A stretch of DNA of 64,000 nt, from assembly GCA_963169295.1 (NCBI GenBank), contig CAUJDD010000031.1:5063-69062 (forward strand), read 5' to 3'. This stretch comes from UBA4416 sp020846025 (GTDB lineage Bacteria; Bacteroidota; Bacteroidia; B-17B0; Aurantibacillaceae). Below the pieces are notes generated by a model that saw only the letters and a program-made list of their open reading frames with translations, was not told where the DNA came from and searched no databases. This document shows positions 24,452 through 33,325 of the stretch, one piece after another. Position 1 is the first letter of the stretch. Each line of letters begins with the position of its first letter. The position numbers were made by a program, and so were the translations under genes.

Positions 24452-27400
24452 ATGAAACACGTATTGTTATTACTAATCTTCTTATTTTCTTCAAAAATTA
24501 TTTTGTCGCAATTACCAGATGGTTTTGACATTAAAGCTGCTTACCAAACAGCTAAAGAAAAGGGTATTCCTCAATCAGACATTGAAGGATATGTTAAGTT
24601 TTTACATGCTGATTACTTATCCCATAAGGGACATGCGTCTGCATCAACTCACAATAGTACTGATGTGTATGATATGGGAACCATATATGTGAATGGAAAT
24701 AATGGTTCCATTTTTAAAACAATTACTCCTCCCAATAATACTCCTCAAAATGCTTATTGTCCTAATGCTGGATTCGAACAACTAAACTTCACCAACTGGA
24801 CAGGTGGATATGGTTCTGTTACAAACGGAGGAGTAGGGGCACCTTTCCCAATATATAATCAAACTGGTGCTACAATCATGAATGGCGCTGGTAATAACGT
24901 TGGACTAACAAATACAACTAATTATCACACAATTATGACAACTCCTGCCACCAATAGTATTTATCCTAATTGTGTTGGTTGGGATTCTATTGCTTGTAAA
25001 GTTGTAGGAACACAAACAGTTTCTGAAATTCAACTTGTTAGTCCATTTGGAGCACCTTCTTCAGTTAGAATGAATGGTGCGGTTGCTAATTATAGAGCTA
25101 GTAAACTCAATTACTTAATGACTCTAAATCCTAATAATAAATCATTTTCTGTTTCTTATGCATTGGTTTTACAAAATGGTAGCCATACAGCAGACGATCA
25201 ACCTTATTTTTCTGTTAAAGTTACAGACCAAAATGGAAATCCAGTTCCAGGTTGTTCGGTTTACACAGTAACATGTAATGCTAGTTTAACAAATACTGCT
25301 TCTCCTATGTATGATCCAACCTGGACAAATTCTGTTATTGGATTTGATATTATGTATAGAAAATGGGCTACTTATGCTTTTGATTTTACTAATTACCCAT
25401 CCATTACAGCAGTTAATGTAGAGTTTTATGTAGGAGGTTGTGCACAGGGTGGACATTGGGGGTACGCTTATGTTGATGCAGAATGTAGTCAAGGTGGAGC
25501 TGTAGCCAGTTTCTGTGCTGGTTCTAATGCTTCCGTATTAACAGCACCTGCTGGATATTCAACTTATCAATGGGTAGGACCAGGTGGACCAATAAGTATT
25601 GCTAATGGTGGAAACGCAATGACAGCAACGATTAGTCCGGTATCGGCTGGTCAAGTATTTACTTGTAACGTAACAGCCCCAAATGGTTGTTTAAGCTCTT
25701 TTCAAACTACTATTTCAGTTACTACGGTGAGTATTACTGGAGTTGGCTCAACACCATCTTGCCCTAATGGATTTAGTGGTACGGCGTATGTTAATGCAAC
25801 GGGGAGTAGCTTAGGGTATAGTTATCAATGGATTAATAGTTTGGGAACACAGGTAGGAACAACGCAAACTGCAACAGGCTTAGCTCCTGGAAACTACACA
25901 GTTATCGTAAATTCACCAATGTGTGGATCTGCTACCACAACCGTGAATGTAGGAATTAGCGCACCAGCTTTTTATGGCTTACAAGCGCCTTATTGTGGAA
26001 CTGTTGCTTGGATTACCAAAAATGGAGGTACAAATTACACTTGGTACACAGCTTCACCACTTGCCGTTATACCTGGTGCAACAAGTTCCTCTTTAACAAT
26101 TAATAATCCGGTAAATGGTGCACAATATTTCTTAGTTTATACAACGGCTAGTGGGTGTAAAGATTCTATTAAATATACTTTAACTCAACAACCAGGTGGA
26201 AACATATATGCTAGTAACATTAAGAGCATTTGTCCTGGAAATAATAATTCGTATGCTGTAATTAATTTACAAACTGCCGCTACAGCACCATATAGTTATA
26301 CTGTTACAGGACCAGGTGGTTATAGCCATACACTGAATAATACTTCGGCAATAAAAGATAGTATAACAGGGTTATCTATTGGAACTTATAGTGCAACTGT
26401 ATTTGATGGACAATGTTTGTATAACACTACTTTTACGGTAAATCCTTTTGTATATACTTTTACCTTAACTCCAACAAATACTGTAATTTGTACACCTTTA
26501 AGCACATCATTAACCGTAAATTTTGGGAACACAACACCCGCAACATGTGGTTTATCTGGAAGTGGCGGATGTACAACTCCTAATTTAATTACTATTGGAA
26601 ATGGAACTCAAATAAATAGTTCAACTTCTTATCCAGCAATTTATGGTAACTGGTATAAAAATTCAAGACATCAGATTCTATATCTTGCTAGCGAACTATT
26701 GGCAGCGGGTGTTCAGCCAGGCAAAATTTCGAGTATTGCTTGGAATGTGGCAATGACGGCTGGAACAACCACTTATCCTAATTTTACCATTAAGATGAAG
26801 TGTACAAATGTGAATGACCTTGGTACTTCTACTGCATTTGATAATGTGGGGTTAACGCAAGTGTATAGCGCACCTTCGGTTAATGTAGTGGTTGGATGGA
26901 ACACCTATAACTTCCCTGTTGCTTATGAATGGGATGGGGTATCTAACATCTTAGTGGACGTATGTAATGATCTTACGGCTTCTTATACAAATAACTCATC
27001 AACATATTATACTGCAACACCATTTAATTCAGTAAGATGGTTTAATAGTGATGTAACTGTGGCTTGTCCTTATACAACATCTTCAGGTTATACACCAAAT
27101 ACAACGTATCGTCCAAATATTAGATTTGGTAATTGTGGCGGTTCAAACCCTTCTTTATTTAGTTATACTTGGACACCAACAACAGGTTTAAATCCAACAA
27201 ATACTTATACAACTATTGCTAACCCAACAGTTACAACTGTATATAATGTACAAGTAGAACCAATTGGTCAAACAAATTGTATGCAAACACAAAGTTCTAC
27301 TGTAAACGTGATTGTTCCTGTTCCTGCAACTGTTACACCTGTAGGCCCATTTTGTACAAATAATGCAACCGCAATTACTTTAACAGCTACTCCAACGGGT

Positions 27401-29047
27401 GGAACTTGGTCTGGTGTTGGTGTTACTTCTGCTGGAGTTTTAACACCGTCATTAGCTACTGTTGGTAATAATACATATACTTATTCTATTGGAACAGGTT
27501 CCTGTGCTTCTATAGGAAATACAACAGTTTCTATTGAACAATATGTGCCATCTACTATTGGTGGAACGGTTAACCCTATGTGTTTACCAGCAAGTACAGT
27601 TGATTTATCTACCGCGTTAACAACTTCTACTTTAGGAACTGGTGTTTGGTCGGGGCCAGGTGTTACAGGTAATATTTTTGACCCTACTGTATCGGGTGCC
27701 GGAACCCATACACTCACATATAGTACAAATTCAACCCCTACTACTTCACTTTGTCCATCTTCTAATACAATAAGTGTTCAAGTAAATTCTGCTACTCAAC
27801 CTACTATCACGTCAGTAGGTCCATATTGCTCAAATGGTTCGATAGTTACCATGTCTGTAACACCTAGCGGTGGAACTTGGGTAGCTGGTAATGGAATTTC
27901 AGCTAGCGGATCATTTGATCCAAGCACAGCAAGTGTTGGAAATAATACCTATACCTACACGGTGGGTTCTTCTACTTGTTCAGCTACCGAAACAACTAGT
28001 ATCACCGTTGTACAATTTGTACCAGCGGTTATAACAGGAACCGTTGGACCAAATTGCATTTATGATGCTTCAACTAATTTACAACCACTCACTCAGTTTC
28101 CTGGAGGTACATGGACGGGTGCCGGTGTTTCATCAGATACATTTACACCAGCCTCGGCGGGTGCTGGAACACATGTGCTGACATATTCAACGAATCCTTC
28201 TCCATTATTATATTGCGGAAGTACAGCTACTATGGAGGTTGTAGTAAATCCTAAACCAGAGGCTAATGCAATTCCAAATATCACACAAGGTTGTAATCCA
28301 GTAACTATTAATTATAGTTCAACTACTGTTAATACTGGAACTATGGTGTGGGATTTTGGTGATGGTAATACAGCTACTGGATTATCTGTAACACATACTT
28401 ATACAGTTCCGGGAACTTATACAGCAACTATTACTTATACAGATAATGTAGGATGTAAAGACACAAGCACTGCTACAAGTGCCATTGATGTTTATCCAAT
28501 GCCAGTTGCCTCTTTTGACCCATCATTAACTGAAACAACAGTAGTAGATGGTCAGGTTGAGTTTACAAATACTTCAACTGTATTGGCAGATAATACATAT
28601 AATTGGAATATTGGTGGATTATATTCAAGCACAAATATTAATGAGTCATATTTGTTTGCTAACTCTGGAGATTATACGGTTACATTAATTGCGACGACTA
28701 ATCACGGATGTGTAGATGATACGTCTATTGTGATTTTTGTGAAACCAGATGTGGTGTTATATGTGCCAAACGCATTTACTCCAGGTAATGGAGATGGATT
28801 GAATGATGTGTTTCAAATTTTCTTACCACCAACAGGAGTAGATTATTCCACTTTCCAATTATATATTTTTGATAGATGGGGTGAAATGATTTATAAAACA
28901 AATGATGTTAACTTATTCTGGAATGGAAGAAAAAATAACTCTGGCCCAATTTTAAAACAAGATGCTTATGTGTATAAAATCTATTTTAAAGACGAACTTG
29001 GTAAGCAATATCAAAAACTAGGTCACGTATTCCTAATGAAAAAATAA
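24452..29047 (+). CDS. giant T9SS type B surface protein with Ig/PKD-like repeats
   Basis: 1531 residues. Signal peptide to about 20 (SKIILSQ), then a large Ser/Thr/Asn/Gly-rich body. Near residues 957-1266 an A-B-A-B array is seen: units of the form 'VGPFC...TPTGGTWSGVG...VGNNTYTY' alternate with units of the form 'GPGVTG...GAGTHTLTYSTN'. A PKD domain follows (MVWDFGDGNTATG, about 1290-1336) and the C-terminus is the gliding-associated CHU_C/type B sorting domain (YVPNAFTPGNGDGLNDVF, YIFDRWGEMIYK, ending FLMKK). It is exported by T9SS and probably acts as an adhesin or filament. It has its own terminator. Confidence 0.88.
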   Translation: MKHVLLLLIFLFSSKIILSQLPDGFDIKAAYQTAKEKGIPQSDIEGYVKFLHADYLSHKGHASASTHNSTDVYDMGTIYVNGNNGSIFKTITPPNNTPQNAYCPNAGFEQLNFTNWTGGYGSVTNGGVGAPFPIYNQTGATIMNGAGNNVGLTNTTNYHTIMTTPATNSIYPNCVGWDSIACKVVGTQTVSEIQLVSPFGAPSSVRMNGAVANYRASKLNYLMTLNPNNKSFSVSYALVLQNGSHTADDQPYFSVKVTDQNGNPVPGCSVYTVTCNASLTNTASPMYDPTWTNSVIGFDIMYRKWATYAFDFTNYPSITAVNVEFYVGGCAQGGHWGYAYVDAECSQGGAVASFCAGSNASVLTAPAGYSTYQWVGPGGPISIANGGNAMTATISPVSAGQVFTCNVTAPNGCLSSFQTTISVTTVSITGVGSTPSCPNGFSGTAYVNATGSSLGYSYQWINSLGTQVGTTQTATGLAPGNYTVIVNSPMCGSATTTVNVGISAPAFYGLQAPYCGTVAWITKNGGTNYTWYTASPLAVIPGATSSSLTINNPVNGAQYFLVYTTASGCKDSIKYTLTQQPGGNIYASNIKSICPGNNNSYAVINLQTAATAPYSYTVTGPGGYSHTLNNTSAIKDSITGLSIGTYSATVFDGQCLYNTTFTVNPFVYTFTLTPTNTVICTPLSTSLTVNFGNTTPATCGLSGSGGCTTPNLITIGNGTQINSSTSYPAIYGNWYKNSRHQILYLASELLAAGVQPGKISSIAWNVAMTAGTTTYPNFTIKMKCTNVNDLGTSTAFDNVGLTQVYSAPSVNVVVGWNTYNFPVAYEWDGVSNILVDVCNDLTASYTNNSSTYYTATPFNSVRWFNSDVTVACPYTTSSGYTPNTTYRPNIRFGNCGGSNPSLFSYTWTPTTGLNPTNTYTTIANPTVTTVYNVQVEPIGQTNCMQTQSSTVNVIVPVPATVTPVGPFCTNNATAITLTATPTGGTWSGVGVTSAGVLTPSLATVGNNTYTYSIGTGSCASIGNTTVSIEQYVPSTIGGTVNPMCLPASTVDLSTALTTSTLGTGVWSGPGVTGNIFDPTVSGAGTHTLTYSTNSTPTTSLCPSSNTISVQVNSATQPTITSVGPYCSNGSIVTMSVTPSGGTWVAGNGISASGSFDPSTASVGNNTYTYTVGSSTCSATETTSITVVQFVPAVITGTVGPNCIYDASTNLQPLTQFPGGTWTGAGVSSDTFTPASAGAGTHVLTYSTNPSPLLYCGSTATMEVVVNPKPEANAIPNITQGCNPVTINYSSTTVNTGTMVWDFGDGNTATGLSVTHTYTVPGTYTATITYTDNVGCKDTSTATSAIDVYPMPVASFDPSLTETTVVDGQVEFTNTSTVLADNTYNWNIGGLYSSTNINESYLFANSGDYTVTLIATTNHGCVDDTSIVIFVKPDVVLYVPNAFTPGNGDGLNDVFQIFLPPTGVDYSTFQLYIFDRWGEMIYKTNDVNLFWNGRKNNSGPILKQDAYVYKIYFKDELGKQYQKLGHVFLMKK

Positions 29048-29060
29048 TTTTTTATAACCT

Positions 29061-29097
29061 AATGAGGCTGTTTCTTAATAACAGCCTCATTTTTTTA
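29061..29097 (+). terminator. strong rho-independent terminator of the giant surface protein
   Basis: AATGAGGCTGTT (29061-29072) pairs over 12 bp with AACAGCCTCATT (29080-29091), then a T-run to 29096. Confidence 0.92.
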
Positions 29098-29163
29098 AAT
29101 TAAATGGGTAATAATAGAATTGTGATTGATTAATTTCGGAAAAAGTGTTTCAGAGAATTTAAT

Positions 29164-30129
29164 CTAAAAATAACGTTTTCCAATTAAATAATTGGTAACA
29201 TAATCATGCACACCATCTTCTAAACTCGAAAACTCTTGTTGATAGCCTTGTGCCTTAAGTTTACTCATATTGGCTTCGGTAAAATATTGATACTTGTCGC
29301 GTATATCAATTGGTGTATCTATAAATTCAATGTTTGCTTCTTTACCAAGTGCTTTAAAAGTTGCTTTAGCTAAATCTAAGAATGTACGAGCCTTACCGCT
29401 ACCTAAGTTATAAATACCACTTTTTAAAGATTGCGTAAAGGCGAAGTAAAGTACATTCACCACATCTTTTACATATACAAAGTCGCGTAATTGTCCGCCA
29501 TCTGTATAATTAGGATTATGAGAGCGGAATAATTTTACTTGCCCTTTCTCATTTATCTGATTAAATGAATGAAAAATCACAGATGCCATTCTGCCCTTGT
29601 GAAATTCATTAGGCCCATATACATTGAAAAATTTAAAGCCTACCCATTTAGGAGGTGTTTGTTTTTGTAAGAGCGCCCATTTATCAAAATCATTCTTACT
29701 ATCTCCATAAGGATTTAATGGTTTTAATAAAGGAATATTTTGTTCATTGTCATCGTATCCAAATTCGCCTAAACCATATGTTGCAGCCGATGAGGCATAC
29801 ACTAAAGGAATTTGATGTTTAGAACAGGTTTGCCATATAGATTGAGTATAATGTAAATTGAGTTGATTAAATAACTCAACATTAAATTCCGTAGTATCGG
29901 TTCTTGCGCCTATATGAAAAACAAAATTAACATGAGTAGCATTGTTTTCAAACCAACTTAAAAACTCGGTACGCTCTATAAGTTGATGAAAAGATTTAGA
30001 TTGATAATTTTCTTTTTTTTGAATCTGTGAAAAATCATCTACCAAAATTAAATCTTTATAACCTTGATAGTTTAATTTAGAAACTAAACAACTACCTATA
30101 AAGCCTGCGGCACCTGTTACTACAATCAT
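29164..30129 (-). CDS. hldD: ADP-L-glycero-D-manno-heptose 6-epimerase
   Basis: A 321-residue short-chain-type sugar nucleotide epimerase: NAD(P)-binding VTGAAGFIGS at the N-terminus, catalytic Tyr141 and Lys145 in NPYGDSKNDFD, and the family-specific NVYGPNEFHKGRMASV, which separates HldD from other GalE-like enzymes. It inverts C6 of ADP-heptose, a step in making the lipopolysaccharide inner core. It follows the T9SS type A gene at 30133 by only three bases, on the same strand, so they are likely cotranscribed although unrelated in function. Confidence 0.92.
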   Translation of the reverse strand: MIVVTGAAGFIGSCLVSKLNYQGYKDLILVDDFSQIQKKENYQSKSFHQLIERTEFLSWFENNATHVNFVFHIGARTDTTEFNVELFNQLNLHYTQSIWQTCSKHQIPLVYASSAATYGLGEFGYDDNEQNIPLLKPLNPYGDSKNDFDKWALLQKQTPPKWVGFKFFNVYGPNEFHKGRMASVIFHSFNQINEKGQVKLFRSHNPNYTDGGQLRDFVYVKDVVNVLYFAFTQSLKSGIYNLGSGKARTFLDLAKATFKALGKEANIEFIDTPIDIRDKYQYFTEANMSKLKAQGYQQEFSSLEDGVHDYVTNYLIGKRYF

Positions 30130-30132
30130 AAT

Positions 30133-32229
30133 TTATTTAATAACAATTAATTTTTTAGTAAGTTTTTGATTTTTTAAAATCATCCTTACATAATAATTAC
30201 CTGTTGGCAAATGCTCAATACTTAAAGGGTGTTTTACATTGCCTGCTGAATAAAATTGTGATTCAATAGAGATTAATTCACCTAGTGTATTATAAATCTC
30301 AAAGCTAATAAGTTCATCTGTTTGAAGTGTAAATTGCACAAAACAAGCGTTTGAGGTTGGATTTGGATATAATTTAGTCCCAACATTATGGAGCGTATAT
30401 TCACTTAACCCAACCATTGTTTCAGGTTTTGATGTTAATTTAACTTCAGCGCAATTTAAAATTGTTTTATCAGTAATATTTGTCCCATACTCGCTTAATG
30501 TTCCTATCAAGTATATATTATCGGCATTATATCTAAACTCACCCATACTAGCTATAGGTAATGTGTAAGTATAACTGAGTGTGTAGGTTTGCCCAATCGT
30601 AGAACCCGATACAGGAATACCAGCTGTTGCGCCATAAGTAGTGGACAACATTGTGTCAATTACATATTGATGTTTATAAGAAGCAGCACTCATAATATAT
30701 TCATCGCTACCGCTATCATAATTACCATATTGATAATAAACAGATGCAGGAATATTATAAAATGCATTGTACTGATTCCAGCCATTATCACTACTATCAG
30801 CCATTGGTCCATAAACGTTATTTTCTTTAACGTATAAGTTTAGAAGGTAATTTCCTTTTACATCCGCATAAAATGTTGTAGAAACTGTGGCATTTATTTG
30901 GCGTGTAATGGTATCGTAAGTAATATTGGTAAGTGTTACTGTTGCAGGAACTTTCATAGCAAATCGTTGGGCAATTAAAGTACTTGCTTCTGTTGAAGAA
31001 ATTAAAGCTTTATATTGACTTGGAAAATAATATCTATCTATGAGTGTTTGGTTATAATCAGCGCTAAAATCGGTGATAAGCGCAGAGCTTGAAAAGGAAG
31101 ACATGTTGTCTTGTTGATGATGCGCTGCAATAATAACATTTGAATCGGTTGAAGCAATATTTTTTAATTTTAAATAGGTGTCCGGCGACCAAGCATCTCT
31201 AGCTCCTATTACTGGTTCTACTAAAATGTTTTTTACTGGAGTTGAGGTTGCAAGTGTTATGTTTCCAGTAATAGTATCGTTCGTATGGTTTTGATCTGCT
31301 TGAGCATTGATATTTCCTGTCCATATTTTAAAATCGTTATATGCTGCTGTTGATGAATTAAATGGCATGGAAAAAGTAAGTACTCTACTCTCTAGATAAT
31401 TTAAAGCTGGTGATAAAATTTTAGTTTCAGTAATAATCGTACCATTATTCAATTGATAATTAATGTCTAGATTGCTTATTGGAGTATAAGCATTATTCTT
31501 AAAGGTAGCTGTTATGACATTATTAGTATTAATAGTTGAATACTTATAGATGTGGTGGGCAACTGCCGAAGCATCATAAGCATTCGTTATGTTTTCTATT
31601 TTAATATCATCTAACCATAGTTGGTATTTATTTGATGACATATTTTTAAAGGCAATGCGAATTGATTGACCTGCAAAAGCGCCAAGCGATAAGCCGTGTT
31701 TTTGCCAAGTGGATGGTTCAGTTAAGGTACTAAATATTAAAACCTGAAAATCATTCACAGTTGGGGTAGAACTTGTAACGGTACTTACATACACCTCATA
31801 GCCATCAGCATTTGCTGTATCAGGCGAAACAGATTCCCAAGTTAAAACGGTATTTGCCGCAATATTTGAAATAGTAGGAGTAATTAACCAAGCAGCTGCA
31901 TTACCTATAGGATTAAGCCACGATGTAGAAACGGCAAATGTATCTGTTTGATTAGCCTCTTGATAAGCCAGCCAAGCTTTTTGTTTTTGGCCATTAGCAT
32001 GAAAAGGGTAGTTTCCACTGGTAGTATCAGCAATTAAATTTCCATCATTAATAGTAAACATTGTAGAAGGCACATCATTATAGCCGAAGGTTTTTGTGGC
32101 ACCGTTTACAGAATAAGTAGCTGTATTTAAGCTTAAGCCATTAAACGATTCGGAATATAAAATCTGAGCTTTGGAGAATGGAATTAAACTAAAAAATAGA
32201 ATTGAGATATATAAAAAGATGAATTTCAT
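30133..32229 (-). CDS. choice-of-anchor J and Omp28-like T9SS type A protein
   Basis: 698 residues. Signal peptide MKFIFLYISILFFSLIPFSKAQ; a jelly-roll choice-of-anchor J (MAM/cleaved adhesin-like) domain at about 20-215 (ESFNGLSLN to LWLDDIKIEN); a middle region resembling Omp28-related outer membrane proteins (NILVEPVIGARDAWSPDTYL to about 600) that lacks the Cys motif usual in that family; and a type A sorting domain (KLYPNPTSNACFV, ending LTKKLIVIK). It should be exported through T9SS to the surface. The ATG at 32229 is chosen because the longer frame from 32271 would bury the signal peptide. Confidence 0.82.
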   Translation of the reverse strand: MKFIFLYISILFFSLIPFSKAQILYSESFNGLSLNTATYSVNGATKTFGYNDVPSTMFTINDGNLIADTTSGNYPFHANGQKQKAWLAYQEANQTDTFAVSTSWLNPIGNAAAWLITPTISNIAANTVLTWESVSPDTANADGYEVYVSTVTSSTPTVNDFQVLIFSTLTEPSTWQKHGLSLGAFAGQSIRIAFKNMSSNKYQLWLDDIKIENITNAYDASAVAHHIYKYSTINTNNVITATFKNNAYTPISNLDINYQLNNGTIITETKILSPALNYLESRVLTFSMPFNSSTAAYNDFKIWTGNINAQADQNHTNDTITGNITLATSTPVKNILVEPVIGARDAWSPDTYLKLKNIASTDSNVIIAAHHQQDNMSSFSSSALITDFSADYNQTLIDRYYFPSQYKALISSTEASTLIAQRFAMKVPATVTLTNITYDTITRQINATVSTTFYADVKGNYLLNLYVKENNVYGPMADSSDNGWNQYNAFYNIPASVYYQYGNYDSGSDEYIMSAASYKHQYVIDTMLSTTYGATAGIPVSGSTIGQTYTLSYTYTLPIASMGEFRYNADNIYLIGTLSEYGTNITDKTILNCAEVKLTSKPETMVGLSEYTLHNVGTKLYPNPTSNACFVQFTLQTDELISFEIYNTLGELISIESQFYSAGNVKHPLSIEHLPTGNYYVRMILKNQKLTKKLIVIK

Positions 32230-32313
32230 TATATTATGTTGGCATTTTTGTCGAATTACAAAAATAACCATTTTCGGTAAACCACCGTTGATTTAATATT
32301 ATTTGGCACAAAT

Positions 32314-32349
32314 AAAAAAAGCCCGTGCATCCTAAGACACACGGACTTT
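32314..32349 (-). terminator. rho-independent terminator of the small lipoprotein gene
   Basis: AAAGCCCGTG (32318-32327) pairs with CACGGACTTT (32340-32349) with one mismatch. On the minus strand it lies 19 bases after the stop and runs into a T-tract. Confidence 0.75.
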
Positions 32350-32368
32350 CCTAACTAAACACAAATTC

Positions 32369-32605
32369 TTAGTGAGCTTCAGTTGCAGCAGGTGCAGCAG
32401 CAGCAGCTGAATCAGGAGTAGCTGTTGAATCAGGAGCAGCTTCAGTCATAGCGCTTTCTAAACTAGCGTTTAAAGCAGCAGTGATAGAGTCAGCAGTTCT
32501 TTTAGCTTGTTCTTCGATTTTAGCTTTTTCTTCAGCAGAAGGACCACAAGAAACTACAGTTGAAGCAACTAATGCAACAGCGATAATAGCGAATACTTTT
32601 TTCAT
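32369..32605 (-). CDS. small Ala/Glu-rich lipoprotein
   Basis: 78 residues. A lipoprotein signal ends in STVVSC (Cys20). The mature part is a short predicted helix (AEEKAKIEEQAKRTADSIT) followed by an Ala/Asp/Thr/Pro-rich low-complexity tail. Such tiny lipoproteins are frequent in Bacteroidota and often highly expressed; no function can be assigned. The gene is bounded by its own terminator and lies between the T9SS type A gene and gmk, with no coupling to either. Confidence 0.75.
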   Translation of the reverse strand: MKKVFAIIAVALVASTVVSCGPSAEEKAKIEEQAKRTADSITAALNASLESAMTEAAPDSTATPDSAAAAAPAATEAH

Positions 32606-32734
32606 TTTTTTAGATTTTAATGTTGTTTGTTTAAGTTATTTGAACATTTATACCTACACTTTAAAATAGTAACCCAAAAAAATAGAGATATAATACTAAT
32701 ATTTTGTAACTATTTGATAATCAGTATAATAATT

Positions 32735-33307
32735 TTATTTATTAATAAAATCACTTACAATTTTTTCTGCTTTTACTAAAGCATCTTCTAATATTTCGTT
32801 TAATATAAACACATCGAATAAATCGGCTGTTTTAAGTTCTTTTTCGGCCTTTTCTACTCTGCGAGCTATGCTTTCGGGACTATCAGTACTTCTTGAATTT
32901 AAACGTTCTTCTAAAATTTTAATACTTGGTGGCATCACAAAAACAGCTAAGGCCTTATCTCCAAATTGTTTTTTTAAATTTAAACCACCTTCCACATCTA
33001 TATCAAAAATAACATGTTTACCTTTTGCCCAAATTCTATCCACTTCACTTTTTAAAGTGCCATAATGAACACCCGCATATACTTCTTCCCATTCTAAGAA
33101 TTCATTTGCCGAAATTTTTGATTTGAACTCTTCGGTAGTTAAATAATAATAATCTTTCCCATTTTCTTCTTGCCCACGTTTTTCGCGACTTGTGGCAGAT
33201 ATAGAAAATTCTAAATTATTAGAAAAAACCTTAAGCAGGTGTTTGACTATGGTTGTTTTACCTGAACCAGATGGAGCTGAAAATATAATGAGTTTGCCAT
33301 TTGCCAT
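32735..33307 (-). CDS. gmk: guanylate kinase
   Basis: A 190-residue guanylate kinase: P-loop FSAPSGSGKTT at the N-terminus, GMP-binding TSREKRGQEENGKDYYYL, the EWEEVYAGVHYGT segment and the lid/Walker B-like HVIFDIDVEGG. It phosphorylates GMP to GDP. The start is set at ATG 33307, because the TTG at 33313 lies inside a -7 box (33311-33318) and ATG follows the box by four bases. It is just behind uvrC on the same strand. Confidence 0.96.
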   Translation of the reverse strand: MANGKLIIFSAPSGSGKTTIVKHLLKVFSNNLEFSISATSREKRGQEENGKDYYYLTTEEFKSKISANEFLEWEEVYAGVHYGTLKSEVDRIWAKGKHVIFDIDVEGGLNLKKQFGDKALAVFVMPPSIKILEERLNSRSTDSPESIARRVEKAEKELKTADLFDVFILNEILEDALVKAEKIVSDFINK

Positions 33308-33310
33308 GGG

Positions 33311-33318
33311 CAAAGATA
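33311..33318 (-). promoter_or_regulatory. -7 box (TATCTTTG) of gmk
   Basis: On the complement TATCTTTG lies between the uvrC stop and the gmk ATG, four bases before the start codon. gmk thus has its own near-leaderless promoter. Confidence 0.6.
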
Positions 33319-33325
33319 CGAGTTT

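Noticed and set aside
27322..28251. regular repeats suggesting a CRISPR-like array
   Set aside because: The repeats are in frame inside a protein, are about 225 bases long and degenerate in DNA; there are no short identical direct repeats and no cas genes.
32732..32751. ATTTTATT/AATAAAAT hairpin as the gmk terminator
   Set aside because: It contains no G-C pair, overlaps the gmk stop codon and has no following T-tract, so it is not convincing.
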